A DNA stretch of 51,931 nt. Origin: Chromatiaceae bacterium. GTDB taxonomy: Bacteria > Pseudomonadota > Gammaproteobacteria > Chromatiales > Chromatiaceae. Below are positions 1-9,600 of the stretch, one piece after another. A program made the position numbers and the translations under genes. The notes under the pieces are model-generated. The model saw nothing but the letters and a program-made list of their open reading frames with translations. It searched no databases and was not told where the DNA came from. Within the stretch, counting starts at the first letter, position 1. The number at the start of each line of letters is the position of its first letter. Location: positions 1 through 51,931 of the forward strand of contig JACDZG010000048.1 of assembly GCA_013426805.1 (NCBI GenBank), in the 5' to 3' direction.

Positions 1-2316
1 ACAACGGCGTGAGCGATCGGGCTAAACACTGCCAATGTGACGAAGTAGAATTAGGTACGGGCGGGATGGTCATGGTCGTACCTTGGCCGACATAGGCGCC
101 ACCCAGCGGCAGGTCGTAGGAGCGGTCAAACAGGTTTTCGATACCGACCTCCACACTCCAGGTCTTTCGCTCATAGCGGCTGCGCAGATGAGCGAGCCCA
201 TAGCCCGCGGTCTGCATTTCATTACGCACTTGAGAGATCTCGTTCTTAGCGTCCACGAACTCACCCTCCAGGGTATTGCGCCAGTGGCCGATCTCCTGAA
301 CGAGAGCGAGCTTTGCGTTCAGCGGCATCATGTTATAGAGGTTATCCCCGGTATCCTGATTTTCACCTTTGGTGTAACTCGCCGCGACCTGGGCCGTGAA
401 ATCGCCAATACCGGTGCCGCGTGCCACCAGGTAGTGCGCCGAGAGGTCCAGACCGTAGAGCACGGCCGATTGGTTGAAATACTTGAGCACGGTAAAATTA
501 TCGACCACCGGCGCTATGCGGGGAGCATTGAGTGTCGAGTCCACTGTACGGCGTCGATGTAGTCCTGCACATAAGTATAGTACGGTGTTACCGTGATACC
601 CCATTGCGCCTCGTTGGCATCGTGCCAGTCCGCGGTGAGACTGAGGATGCCGGCGACTTCCGGTTGCAGATCCAGGTTTCCCACATATCCATTGCCGTCG
701 CCGACGAAGTTATTCATGAAGGCGGCCATCTGCCAGGTCGACCAGGTATAGCGCTCATATAGATTGGGCGAGCGAGTCTTTTGAGCAAGGCCCATCTGGT
801 AGGTCTGGTTGGCGTCAGGGGTGAAACGGGCGAGCCAGGAAAAATCCCAATTGTTGTCCGTCTGTTCGCGTGACTGAGCGTTGAAGAGCGCCGCATCACG
901 GGTCTGGTTACCCAGACCGCCGACCCCGCTGGTCGGGTAGGTATCAAGATTGTAGCGGTGCACCGGATCGGCATCCATGGCGACGTTTTCAAAGCGCAGA
1001 CCCACGATATGCATCCAACGGTTCTTGCGAATCTCCCACTCGCCGAAGACGGCAAAGCGGTCGCGTTTGCCATCGTTGATATTCCAGAAGACATAAGGCC
1101 ACATGCCGGCGCCGGAGGGATCCCACCAATCGTCCAGGCGATAATTCTGGTACTCGACGCCCACGCGTAACAGGTCGCTCTTGACCAGCGGAATGTCGGC
1201 GCTGACCGTGACCCCGGTATTCTTGCCGTCGGTAGCCATCGGCATGCCGGCGGCACAACCCACCATCATGCCCTTGATCACGCTGACGCCGGAGATCGGC
1301 GCGCAAGGCGTCCCGTTGAGCGCGGCATCGCCCCCGGAGCCGCTCGGCGGATTCCCGGGGCCATACCAAAACCGCTTGTCATCACCAAAATCCATTTCGT
1401 GCTGCGTATGTTCGTAGTAGGCCCGCGCCTTCAGCGTGGCCCAACCTTGGTTGCCGGTGTAGGCCAAGTTGAATTGGTCGCTCAGATTATCCGTCATGTC
1501 CATCCGCTGGTTCGGATAGTTTTCATAGGGAATATGCTGGTTGGCGTAGGTGAAATTCAGCAGATTGTCGTCGTTTTTCCAGGCGAACCTGACGGATTGG
1601 TTGATGGCCTCATAGGCGGTGGAGACCACCTCATCCAACGGCAGGGTGTGTCCGACCCGACCCGTGAAGTTATAGTCCTTAAAATCGCCGCCGGCCTTGT
1701 AGTTGTCCGACTGAGCATAGGCGCCGGCGTAATGAAAGCTTAAATTCTCGGTGGCGAATGTACCGGAGAGGTTACCTCCCCAGCTATCCCCATTGCTGCG
1801 ATAAAAAGTACCGGCGTCACCCGTCGCGAGATACTGATCGGGATTCGCAAAGACAGGGGCTGCCGACTCCACCAGGATACTGCCGCCGATGCTGTCGCCG
1901 CCCACGCTCACCGGCGTCACACCGGAATAGACTTGTATGCGATCGACCGCCGTCGGATCGATGGAGGACAACGGGGAGTTCATGTGGTTCGGACAGGCCG
2001 CGACGAGGTCCATGCCATCCACCTTGGTCCGCAGGCGATCATCCGCCAGTCCGCGGATAACCGGCAGGCTGGACACCCCCCCGGCGCCGTAGACGCTCAC
2101 ACCAGGAATGCCCACGAGCAGGCTGGCGGTGTCGCTGGTGCGGGCGCGCTTACGCGCGATCTCGGCGGTGCTCAGGGTCGTAGAACCGGAGCTGAGCGGG
2201 ACATCCTGGGGCGCCGTGACAAGGACTTCGCCCAGCGTGGCGGTAGTATCCGCTGCCATGCCCGGCATAGCGTAAAGGGCAAGAAATGCGGCACAGGATT
2301 TCAGACGCAACTGCAT
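1..2316 (-). pseudogene. OprC/NosA-like copper TonB-dependent receptor, frameshifted and cut by the window edge
   Basis: Outer-membrane TonB-dependent receptor. The chosen ATG at 2316 is preceded by AAGGAG at good spacing and opens a signal peptide (residues 1-22). The plug domain follows, with the motif CPNHM at about residues 108-112. OprC/NosA receptors take up copper and use a CxxxM site of this kind, so copper is the likely substrate (inference from family). The barrel runs in one frame to about position 540, where a stop follows YIDAVQWTR. The barrel then resumes in another frame (starting STLNAPRIAPVVDNFTVLKY) and continues with typical receptor sequence (ENLFDRSYDLPLGGAYVGQG) to near position 60. 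A one-base loss near 540 explains this. The last C-terminal strand is beyond or disturbed at the window start. Either a true pseudogene or a sequencing error; the rest of the barrel looks undecayed. Confidence 0.82.
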
Positions 2317-2535
2317 GTGTTCAGACTCCTTCATGACCGGAACGCCGCCCAACGGCAGGATAGCGCGGAAAAACCTGAAGATATCTCAGCAGTCGAATGC
2401 CGTGGTAGTGATTTTTGACATTCCTGCTTCAGATCAGAAGCATGTGTGTGATATGCCGCGACAGATGAGTAAAATGCCGCGACAGCGCGGTTCTCGGTCC
2501 CACGCTCCAGAGATTATGAAAGTATTCGCCAACAC
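2317..2535. other. Gene-free upstream region of the TonB receptor
   Basis: No convincing coding sequence in any frame. It should hold the promoter of the receptor gene on the minus strand. Near 2490-2510 there is a short sequence resembling one arm of the GTTCCCACGCTCC hairpin found intact at 37928, suggesting a decayed copy of that repeat. Confidence 0.45.
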
Positions 2536-2852
2536 CGCGGCGAAGCCGCGTGCGGGACCGCCGGCAGCCTGCCGGCCCGCCGCCGTCAGGCGGCATTCGG
2601 AACCGATGAAAGCCTGACAAAGCGTTGAAAAAAGCCAAAGAACCCGGCGCTTCGCACCAGGGCCGACAGGCTGTCGGCGGTCCCAGTCGCCGCCTTGCGG
2701 CGGCGGATTGGCTGCTGCGGCGAATACTTACCCAATCTCAGCGGTTGGGAATGCCGTCCGGCCGCTCCAGCGGACGGGTGGCGCCACGCAACGCCTTGCG
2801 CGTTGCGGCCTTGATCATCCGTCAGGCCGTGGACAAGCGCAGCGCAGTCCAC
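2536..2852. repeat. Cluster of about nine short GC-rich hairpins
   Basis: Read directly from the sequence. Successive perfect short inverted repeats occur at 2536-2550 (6-bp arms), 2560-2576 (7), 2579-2594 (6), 2662-2678 (7), 2688-2702 (6), 2731-2749 (5), 2754-2777 (7), 2787-2807 (8) and 2829-2852 (6), mostly with 3-5 nt loops. The arms differ in sequence, so this is not a tandem repeat of one unit. Open frames cross the region but none shows a recognisable protein. Function unknown; it could be a degenerate mobile palindrome cluster, a structured RNA or a terminator-rich spacer. Confidence 0.6.
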
Positions 2853-2983
2853 CTAATCCCGCATCGCCGCTGCTCAAGCTTTATCTCTAGAGGTTGTGCA
2901 TCAAGGTACGGACTGGTAAAGTTTTCTTTCAGCCTGGGATTTTTTGTTGCAATCGCTGGTTCGTCAAAGGGATAAACGACTAA

Positions 2984-3952
2984 ATGCGCTTTTCAAACCC
3001 CGTCCTCGACGGCCTGCTTCGTGAGCTGATCGAGTCGGGCGATGTCGTCTTGCGGGCGCGGGCAGAAAACGTCCGTTTCGAGGAACGTGTCGATCAGGCA
3101 CGACAGGCTCACTACGAGACCGCGCATGGGCCGGCCGGACCGGTCTACGAGGACTGGCTCGAAAGCCACATGGACTACCTGTCAGGCTCGGTCTACACCG
3201 AACTGCCGGAGACCTTTCTGCCGCTGAATGCCGGGGCCGCCCTCGCACCGGCGGTCTGGTCCGATCTCGGCAGCGAGCAGGTCCTCATCCGGATCGAGTC
3301 CCTGGACTATGCCCTTGGCGAGACCAAGGTGGGCTCGCTTGCGGACCTCGAGCACATCCTGGCCATCTATCAGAACCAGCGCCAGGACTCGAATCCCAGC
3401 GTCGGTGAGGCCAAAGCACTGCTCCAGGAGGTCTGTCGGTCTCTCAATCAAAATCCCTTTGCCGTCAGGCCGCGCTTCGCCGCTTTCGCCCAGGAACTGG
3501 AGCGGGACATCCAGGCCACCGACTGGCCCCTACGACTGCGCGACCGCCTCGGCCTGGCCCACCTGCCGCCGGCTCGCGCCTATGGCCCACACCCGGTCGC
3601 GCTGATGTGCTGCAAGGTGAAGGAAGTCGCCGCCCGCGCCGTGAAGCTCGGCGCCGCGCATCCCCTCGCCGTGCCTACCGCGCTCGATGCGGAACCTTAC
3701 GAGGTCTTTCATCCATCGCCGCGGGAGCAGGATTACGGTCGGACCCTGAACCTCGCCGGCTACGACGACTGTGATCGGCTTGCCTCCGAAGTGCTGCATT
3801 TGAGGATCGACTACGCGCTAAGACACCTCTGCAAAGTGGGCGCCATCACGACGCGCGCCCATATCGAGCCCGAACGGCTCGCGCGGCTGCGCGGCGATCA
3901 CCTGGCCTGTCTTCAACTCCTCAGCGACCGGAACGACTTCGGAGTCCCATGA
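2984..3952 (+). CDS. Unknown protein, first gene of a coupled pair
   Basis: A 322-residue soluble protein with no signal peptide or membrane segment that I can see, and no family I recognise. AAAGGG lies upstream of the ATG with slightly long spacing. The middle (about residues 145-215) is helical-looking with a CC pair at 209-210 (ALMCCKVKEV); the N-terminal third is acidic and aromatic-rich. The last codons overlap the ATG of the following TPR protein (ATGA overlap), so the two are translationally coupled and probably act together. Codon use has strong G/C third positions like the neighbours, which supports a real gene. No function is proposed. Confidence 0.75.
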   Translation: MRFSNPVLDGLLRELIESGDVVLRARAENVRFEERVDQARQAHYETAHGPAGPVYEDWLESHMDYLSGSVYTELPETFLPLNAGAALAPAVWSDLGSEQVLIRIESLDYALGETKVGSLADLEHILAIYQNQRQDSNPSVGEAKALLQEVCRSLNQNPFAVRPRFAAFAQELERDIQATDWPLRLRDRLGLAHLPPARAYGPHPVALMCCKVKEVAARAVKLGAAHPLAVPTALDAEPYEVFHPSPREQDYGRTLNLAGYDDCDRLASEVLHLRIDYALRHLCKVGAITTRAHIEPERLARLRGDHLACLQLLSDRNDFGVP

Positions 3953-6126
3953 GCCTGAGCCCGGCACTGCTTGCACCTCGGCATCCCTGGTTGGATCGAC
4001 TCACCGCCGATCCGGGACGGGCGGTGGATACGCTGCTGCGTGGCGTCGCCCACCTGCCCGGCCTGCAAAGGGCCAGCCCGAGCGAGGCATTGATGGCCCT
4101 GCTGGGCGATCTGCCGACCGAGGCGTCTGAATGGCCACTGCTCGACCGGGCACTGTTGGACTGGCTCAAGGCCCGGCGGGCGAACGCCGATGGGCTGCTC
4201 GGCCGGCCGGGGGGCGCGGAGCGTTTCATCCGCGAAACCGGCGAAGCGTTCCGGGCCGCCTGGCGGTTGGAATTGCCCGAAAGCAGCGCATGGGTGCGGG
4301 TCGGGTTGCTCGACCTGCTGCGCTGGGCCGACGGCTTCAGCATGGACGCCACCTTCGATCTGGGCCGGGCGGTCCTCGTTGCCGCCGCTCATCTGCAACA
4401 GGGCAGCGAGTTGCGCTTCCTCTGGTTCAGAGCCTGCGAAGAGGCGGCGATCCCCCGGCTGCGGCATCGACTCGGCGCCGCCCTGCTCGGCCTTGCCAAA
4501 GCCCCCGGCGGGCCAGCGGGCGGACCATCGCATGACCTCATCGTCGGGCTGGCCCGGTGGGCCGCGCTGCTGCCGGACAACGACTATTCAAGGGGCGAAG
4601 CGGTGCGGGAATGGCGTGCGCTCAAGGCCGCTTTCCCCCGCCAGCCCGGATTCTGGCACGGCGAGTGGCAGGCGATCCTCGACGATCCTCGCATCGGCGC
4701 CCACCCCTTTACCGGCTGGCTGAAGGACGCCGACCCGGCGCTCAAAGCGCCCGCTACGGTCGGGAAGCCGCGGCGCGTGCCACCCCTGCCCAAGGACATT
4801 CCCCGCATTATCAATGAAATGAAACGGGAGTGCCGCGAGGAGGGGTTGACCGAAAGGCGGTGGCGGGATATGACCGCGCTGCTTGACCAGGTGGAGCGCT
4901 ATGCCGATGCAACAGGCGAGAGCTATTACCTGGTGACGAGTTGCAACAACATCGCCAGCATCGTGATGGAGCAGGCCCCCGGCCAGGCGCTCGCCTTGAC
5001 CCGCCGCGCCCTGCTCTGGTCCCCGTCCAACGGTCATGCCTGGAGCATTCGCGCCACCGCCCTCGACCGTCTGGGCCATCCGCACCTGGCCGAGGCGGTG
5101 CTGTGGGAGGCAGTGCGCCGCGTCCCGTCCCACGCGGCGCTATACATCGACCTCGCCCTCGCGTGGGGCGGCCGAGGCGCGCTCGCTGAGGCTGAGGCCC
5201 TGCTGCGCAAGGCCGCCGTCCTCGATCCGGACAATAAGCCCACTTTCGTCGAGTTGGCACGGGTGCTGTGGCTGCGGGGCTGCGCCGACGAGGCACTGAG
5301 CTTGCTGCGCGACTATCTCGGCCGCGCAGAGCATGCCGTCGCCCTCTACACCCTTGGCTGCCTCCTGGTCGCCGAGGGACGGGGCCCGGAAGCCGCTGAG
5401 GTGTTGGAGCGCTATCGTCATGACTATGGAAATGACCACTGGATGACGACGCTCAAGCGTCTGATCGCGGCCGGCGCCGCCGGTCAGGAGGAGCAGCGTG
5501 CCCACCTGCGGGAGCCGCGCCGACGCGGCGGCGCCGTCCAGGGTGTCCACTGGGACGCGGAGGCCGCCGAGCGTGCTTTGGCCTCGGAGCAAACAGGACT
5601 CCCCCGCCTGCAACGGATCGGTCGGGTGGGCCAGGCCGACCTGCTCTTCGGACTCGGATCGGAGCGCCGGGCCGAGGCCCTAAGTCTGGTGGATGCCGCC
5701 TTGGCCGACTCCGCGGACGCCTATGCCCAAGTGGTCAAAGGGCTGGCGGTCCCGGAGCATCGGCTGGAGATGATTGGGCGGATCGGCCGCTTCGCCGGAT
5801 CCCTGCCGGTCCGTCTCGCCCTCACCCCGCAGGACGTCGGCCCCGACCATTGGCGCCATCTGATCGAGCGTTTCCCGGAGGGGCAGCACCTCACCCGGCT
5901 GGTGCAGATCGCCCGTGGACAGACGGACGACTCGGCCATTTCCACACTCTCCACCTGGTGCAGTGAACCGACCCGGTGGGACAATGACTGGGACGCCTAC
6001 CTCAAGAAGACGCTCCGCCGACACCTGGATGGCCAGACGACCCTGGTCGACCTGGATACCCTGGCCCACGACGCGCTGACCCAGGCGGTGGATGTCGGCC
6101 AGGATGCCGTGCCGCTGGCCGCCTGA
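3949..6126 (+). CDS. TPR-repeat protein, second gene of a coupled pair
   Basis: A 725-residue protein with no signal peptide. The central part (about residues 325-520) has helical pairs typical of tetratricopeptide repeats, with phrases such as ALALTRRALLWSPSNGHAW, AEAEALLRKAAVLDPDNKPT and EALSLLRDYL. TPR regions bind other proteins, so this may be a scaffold or regulator for the upstream partner (inference). The N-terminal 320 residues and the C-terminal 180 residues match no domain I can name. Its start overlaps the stop of the upstream gene by four bases. No catalytic motif was found. Confidence 0.8.
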   Translation: MSLSPALLAPRHPWLDRLTADPGRAVDTLLRGVAHLPGLQRASPSEALMALLGDLPTEASEWPLLDRALLDWLKARRANADGLLGRPGGAERFIRETGEAFRAAWRLELPESSAWVRVGLLDLLRWADGFSMDATFDLGRAVLVAAAHLQQGSELRFLWFRACEEAAIPRLRHRLGAALLGLAKAPGGPAGGPSHDLIVGLARWAALLPDNDYSRGEAVREWRALKAAFPRQPGFWHGEWQAILDDPRIGAHPFTGWLKDADPALKAPATVGKPRRVPPLPKDIPRIINEMKRECREEGLTERRWRDMTALLDQVERYADATGESYYLVTSCNNIASIVMEQAPGQALALTRRALLWSPSNGHAWSIRATALDRLGHPHLAEAVLWEAVRRVPSHAALYIDLALAWGGRGALAEAEALLRKAAVLDPDNKPTFVELARVLWLRGCADEALSLLRDYLGRAEHAVALYTLGCLLVAEGRGPEAAEVLERYRHDYGNDHWMTTLKRLIAAGAAGQEEQRAHLREPRRRGGAVQGVHWDAEAAERALASEQTGLPRLQRIGRVGQADLLFGLGSERRAEALSLVDAALADSADAYAQVVKGLAVPEHRLEMIGRIGRFAGSLPVRLALTPQDVGPDHWRHLIERFPEGQHLTRLVQIARGQTDDSAISTLSTWCSEPTRWDNDWDAYLKKTLRRHLDGQTTLVDLDTLAHDALTQAVDVGQDAVPLAA

Positions 6127-6356
6127 GCCGCTGTTCGCCGAACGCGCTCTCCCTCCTCGTGCCTGAGGGTCTGGATGCGCGCCCGTTGCGATGGCTGTCC
6201 AGCGACACGGGCAACTTGGATCTGCTGTGCTGCGGGAACCCGCGGCATCATCGAGCACCACCCACCGATGCATCTCGCCATGCGGTAGCCGGTTCCATTA
6301 GAGTGCGGGCCTGAATCCCCTCCTCCGTTCGCGACCCTGGACCCGGCACCGCACGC
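6127..6356. other. Intergenic region upstream of mgtE
   Basis: About 230 bases without a convincing gene. It presumably carries the mgtE promoter. I could not recognise a magnesium-sensing leader (M-box type) here, and no strong ribosome binding site precedes the mgtE ATG. Confidence 0.35.
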
Positions 6357-7799
6357 ATGAATGAGCAGAAGTCACGTGATCCGGATGCCCTGCATCGCCA
6401 CCTGCACGACGTACAGGATCTGCTGTCGCGTCACCGGCTGGTCGAGACTCTGGTCCAGCGCCAACACATGCCGCATCAGGATCTGGTGGAATCGATTTCC
6501 TCCAGGCAGGAGTTGGCGCGGCTGAGGCGCAAGCTCGATCGCCTGCATCCCGCGGACATCGCCGAGATCCTCGAGGCGCTGCCGCTCGATGACCGCCGCT
6601 TCATCTGGGACCTGGTGCGCGCGGACAAGGATGGCGAGATTCTGCTGGAGGTCTCGGATGCCGTCCGCGCCACCTTGATCGAGCGCATGGACCCCGAGGA
6701 GCTCAAGGCCGCCGCGGAAACGCTGGACGCGGACGAGCTGGCCGACCTCGCCCCCGACCTGCCGCCGGAGGTGATGCAGGATGTCTTCGATTCGCTCGAT
6801 CAGGAGGAGCAGGAGCAGGTGCGCGCCGCCATGTCCTATCCGGAGGGGACGGTCGGTGCCCTGATGGACTTCGATATGGTCACCGTGCGCGAGGACGTGA
6901 CCCTGGAGGTGGTGCTGCGCTACCTGCGCCGGTTCGAAGCCTTGCCCGATCACACCGACAAGCTGTTCGTTATCGACCGTGAGGAGCGTTTGCGCGGTAT
7001 CCTGACCCTGGAGTCCCTGCTCATCAATGAGCAAGACCTGCTGGTCTCGACGGTCATGAAGGGGAAGTCGCTGATCACCCTGGCCCCGGAGGACGACGCC
7101 GGGGACGCGGCCAAGGCGTTCGAACGCTACGACCTCATTTCAGTGCCGGTGATCGACGCGGAGCGCCGGGTACTTGGCCGCGTCACGGTGGCCGACATGG
7201 TCGACCAGATCCGCGAGGAGTCCGAAGCGGAAATCCTGAGCAGCGCGGGTCTGCGCGAAGAGGAAGACATCTTCGCACCCGTGATTCGCTCGGTGCAGAA
7301 TCGCTGGGCCTGGCTGGCGATCAATCTGATCACGGCCTTTGCCGCCTCGCGGGTGATCGACCTGTTCGAGGGTTCGATCGAAAAGCTGGTGGCCCTGGCG
7401 GCACTGATGCCGATCGTTGCCGGCATTGGCGGCAATGCCGGCAATCAGACCATTACGATGATCGTGCGGGCGATCGCCATGGGCCGAGTCGACCCCAGTG
7501 CCATGTGGCGGCTGCTGGCCAAGGAACTGGGCGTCGCTATGATCAACGGCATCGTCTGGGGCGGCGTGGTTGGGCTCCTGGCCTGGTGGCTCTACCAAAA
7601 CCCCTATCTGGGTCTGGTGATGAGCGGCGCCATGACGCTCAACCTGCTGTTGGCCGCGACCGCCGGGGTCTTGATCCCGCTGATCCGCCAGCGGTTTGGC
7701 CGCGATCCGGCGCTCGGCAGCTCGGTTTTGGTCACCGCGCTGACCGATTCCGGCGGATTCTTCATCTTCCTGGGACTCGCGACCCTGTTCCTGCTATAA
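6357..7799 (+). CDS. mgtE: MgtE-family magnesium transporter
   Basis: A 480-residue protein of normal MgtE length and domain order. Cytoplasmic N domain (about 1-155) contains the LHPADIAEILEALP signature; a pair of CBS domains follows (about 160-290); a five-helix membrane domain occupies about 315-480. The transport-domain signature MPIVAGIGGNAGNQT is at about 351-365 and the C-terminal DSGGFFIF motif, which carries the conserved pore aspartate in the family, is present. The family forms a homodimeric Mg2+ channel gated by Mg2+ binding to the N and CBS domains. It stands alone, with the beta-barrel gene close behind. Confidence 0.95.
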   Translation: MNEQKSRDPDALHRHLHDVQDLLSRHRLVETLVQRQHMPHQDLVESISSRQELARLRRKLDRLHPADIAEILEALPLDDRRFIWDLVRADKDGEILLEVSDAVRATLIERMDPEELKAAAETLDADELADLAPDLPPEVMQDVFDSLDQEEQEQVRAAMSYPEGTVGALMDFDMVTVREDVTLEVVLRYLRRFEALPDHTDKLFVIDREERLRGILTLESLLINEQDLLVSTVMKGKSLITLAPEDDAGDAAKAFERYDLISVPVIDAERRVLGRVTVADMVDQIREESEAEILSSAGLREEEDIFAPVIRSVQNRWAWLAINLITAFAASRVIDLFEGSIEKLVALAALMPIVAGIGGNAGNQTITMIVRAIAMGRVDPSAMWRLLAKELGVAMINGIVWGGVVGLLAWWLYQNPYLGLVMSGAMTLNLLLAATAGVLIPLIRQRFGRDPALGSSVLVTALTDSGGFFIFLGLATLFLL

Positions 7800-7827
7800 C
7801 TCCCAGCAAAGTAGTCAGCATTGTGCG

Positions 7828-8769
7828 ATGAGCATGAAATCCACCCGAGACTTTCCGATGCGTTCACTCCCTGTTGCCTGCCTTTGGGTGACGTTACTGC
7901 TCGTCTCGCCTTGGGTCTGGGCGGCCGAACCGCCGGCCAAACCCTGGGGTCTGTCGATCGAAGCGCTGGGCGCCCACCAATTCAGCGTGGACATCAATGG
8001 CGGCGGCACGGTCGCGATGGATGAAACGGCGGTGCGCATCGGCGTCGCCCGGCGCCTGACGCCCAGTCTGCGGCTCGGACTGAACCTGGGTTACGTTGAG
8101 CTCGCGTACGACTTCGCGGCCGGTGCGCAGGAACTCGCCGCCGCCGCGCCCTGGTCGACCATCCGCAGCGCCCAGGCGGGGGTCAGCCTGAACGCTCGCC
8201 TGGGGGACCGGTGGACCCTGTTCGTTCTGCCAAGCATGCGCTGGGCCGCGGAGGACCACGCCGCGCTGGATGACGGGGCGTTCGGCGGCGTGCTGGCCGC
8301 CGCCAGTTACCGGGTCAGTGATCGCCTGACCATCGGTCCTGGGTTCGGCGCCTTCTCCGAGATCGAGGGTGACGCCAGCGTGTTCCCGATTCTCGCAGTG
8401 GACTGGCGGATGACCGACACCCTGAGCCTGAACACCGGCGGCGGTCTCGCGGCCAGCCGCGGACCCGGCCTGGCCCTGGAATGGCGGCCCGCGGACGGCT
8501 GGACCCTCAGTCTGGGCGCGCGTTACGAGAACGAGCGATTTCGCCTGAACGACCAGGACCCGGCCCCCAACGGCGTGGGCCAGGACAGCTCCATCCCGGT
8601 CTACCTGGGCGTCGTACGCACCCTCGGGCGCTTCGCCAGCCTGAGCCTGATCGCCGGGGCCAAGACGGCGGGCAACCTGCGACTGGAAAACGCCCAGGGC
8701 GACAAACTCGCGGATGCGGATTACGCCACCGCCCCCGTTGCGGGCGTGACGCTGAAGGTGCGCTTTTAG
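7828..8769 (+). CDS. Outer-membrane beta-barrel-like protein (DUF6268-like)
   Basis: About 313 residues, or 303 if the ATG at 7858 is used. The second start gives a compact signal peptide (MRSLPVACLWVTLLLVSPWV then WAAEPP), so it may be the true start; neither has a strong ribosome binding site. The mature part alternates polar and hydrophobic residues in many short strands with glycine turns (SLRLGLNLGYVEL, LSLNTGGGLAASRG, LSLGARYENERF) and ends in VTLKVRF with terminal Phe, as expected for an outer-membrane barrel. The substrate is unknown. It is 28 bases behind mgtE and may be co-transcribed. Confidence 0.75.
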   Translation: MSMKSTRDFPMRSLPVACLWVTLLLVSPWVWAAEPPAKPWGLSIEALGAHQFSVDINGGGTVAMDETAVRIGVARRLTPSLRLGLNLGYVELAYDFAAGAQELAAAAPWSTIRSAQAGVSLNARLGDRWTLFVLPSMRWAAEDHAALDDGAFGGVLAAASYRVSDRLTIGPGFGAFSEIEGDASVFPILAVDWRMTDTLSLNTGGGLAASRGPGLALEWRPADGWTLSLGARYENERFRLNDQDPAPNGVGQDSSIPVYLGVVRTLGRFASLSLIAGAKTAGNLRLENAQGDKLADADYATAPVAGVTLKVRF

Positions 8770-9425
8770 CGCTTCAAGAAGCGTCGATCCGCCTCTTTCT
8801 CGATGAGCTTGGCGAGACGCTTGCGCAGTTTCGGGATTGCCATGAGCGCATGAAGACTGCGCTTGCGGCAGCCCTTGACGACCGTGGACGGGTCGAAATA
8901 AGCCTTGGCGTTGCCGACTGTGAGCACGAATGGCGGGTGACCTTCCCGACACAGCAGGCAACTCATCACCAGGGCCCCCGTACGATGGTTTCCCTCGATG
9001 AAGAGTTGGGGCGCCGAGAGCATCTGGATATAGGCACCGGCGGCGCGCCGCCAGACGCTCTTGCCGCGTTGGTCAGCCATCGCATTCATGAAGGCGCGCG
9101 CGCCGCCGGGGTTGGTGTCGTCATAGTAGCGCTGCTCGGTCTCGCGCGCGTGCCGAGCACATTCCTCATAGGCCAGCTCGCGGGTCCCGCAAAGCACCAG
9201 GTAATTGAGCTGCAAAAGATGTTTGGAGTTGCCGAGCGCGAATGGGTCCAGATCCGCCGCGAGCAGCGAGTCGACATACTCATAACCCGCCAGCAGGTTT
9301 TCCAGCACCTCGTCCCGCAGCGGGTCGCGCGGGCTGTCCAGGGTGGCATTGATCCACGCGAAATCCCGCTGCACCGCGCGCAGGCATGACTCGATCTCGG
9401 GCAAGTTCAGCCGCGGTTTCCCCAA
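8766..9425 (-). CDS. Fic/DOC-like protein with altered active-site motif
   Basis: A Fic-fold candidate of 220 residues. I choose a TTG start at 9425 because AAGGAG lies six bases before it; a TTG further upstream would add ten residues. Fic enzymes transfer AMP or similar groups using HxFx(D/E)GNxR. Here the corresponding segment is QLFIEGNHR (about residues 140-148): Phe, Glu, Gly, Asn and Arg are kept, but the catalytic His is replaced by Gln. The flanking text (NHRTGALVMSCLLCREGHPPF) still looks like the helix after a Fic loop. The protein may be catalytically dead, use another chemistry or belong to a divergent branch. Its 3' end overlaps the convergent barrel gene by four bases. Confidence 0.65.
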   Translation of the reverse strand: MGKPRLNLPEIESCLRAVQRDFAWINATLDSPRDPLRDEVLENLLAGYEYVDSLLAADLDPFALGNSKHLLQLNYLVLCGTRELAYEECARHARETEQRYYDDTNPGGARAFMNAMADQRGKSVWRRAAGAYIQMLSAPQLFIEGNHRTGALVMSCLLCREGHPPFVLTVGNAKAYFDPSTVVKGCRKRSLHALMAIPKLRKRLAKLIEKEADRRFLKR

Positions 9426-9485
9426 TGTTCGCTCCTTGGGACAGTGGTCAATCAAACGTCAGACTGCGCGCGAAAAGACCCACTT

Positions 9486-9541
9486 GGAGTCTAAGGCTTC
9501 AGCCTTGGCGCCCGCGGACCAAGGCTGAAGCCTTGGACTCC
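9486..9541. repeat. Long inverted repeat (23-bp arms)
   Basis: Arms 9486-9508 and 9519-9541 pair over 23 bp with one G-T type mismatch around a 10-base spacer; the core is AAGGCTTCAGCCTTGG. It sits just upstream of the Fic-like gene, outside any gene. It resembles a dispersed hairpin repeat (REP or MITE-like) more than a terminator, as no T run follows. Copy number elsewhere is not testable here. Confidence 0.8.
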
Positions 9542-9600
9542 TGCGCGGGCGCGAGGAGAACCCCTGCATCATTTCGCTTCGCCCTACCCGTGGCGGCATT

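Noticed and set aside
2625-2975. Open frames of 60-116 codons in the hairpin cluster
   Set aside because: No ribosome binding site, no domain, and codon positions follow the palindromes rather than coding bias.
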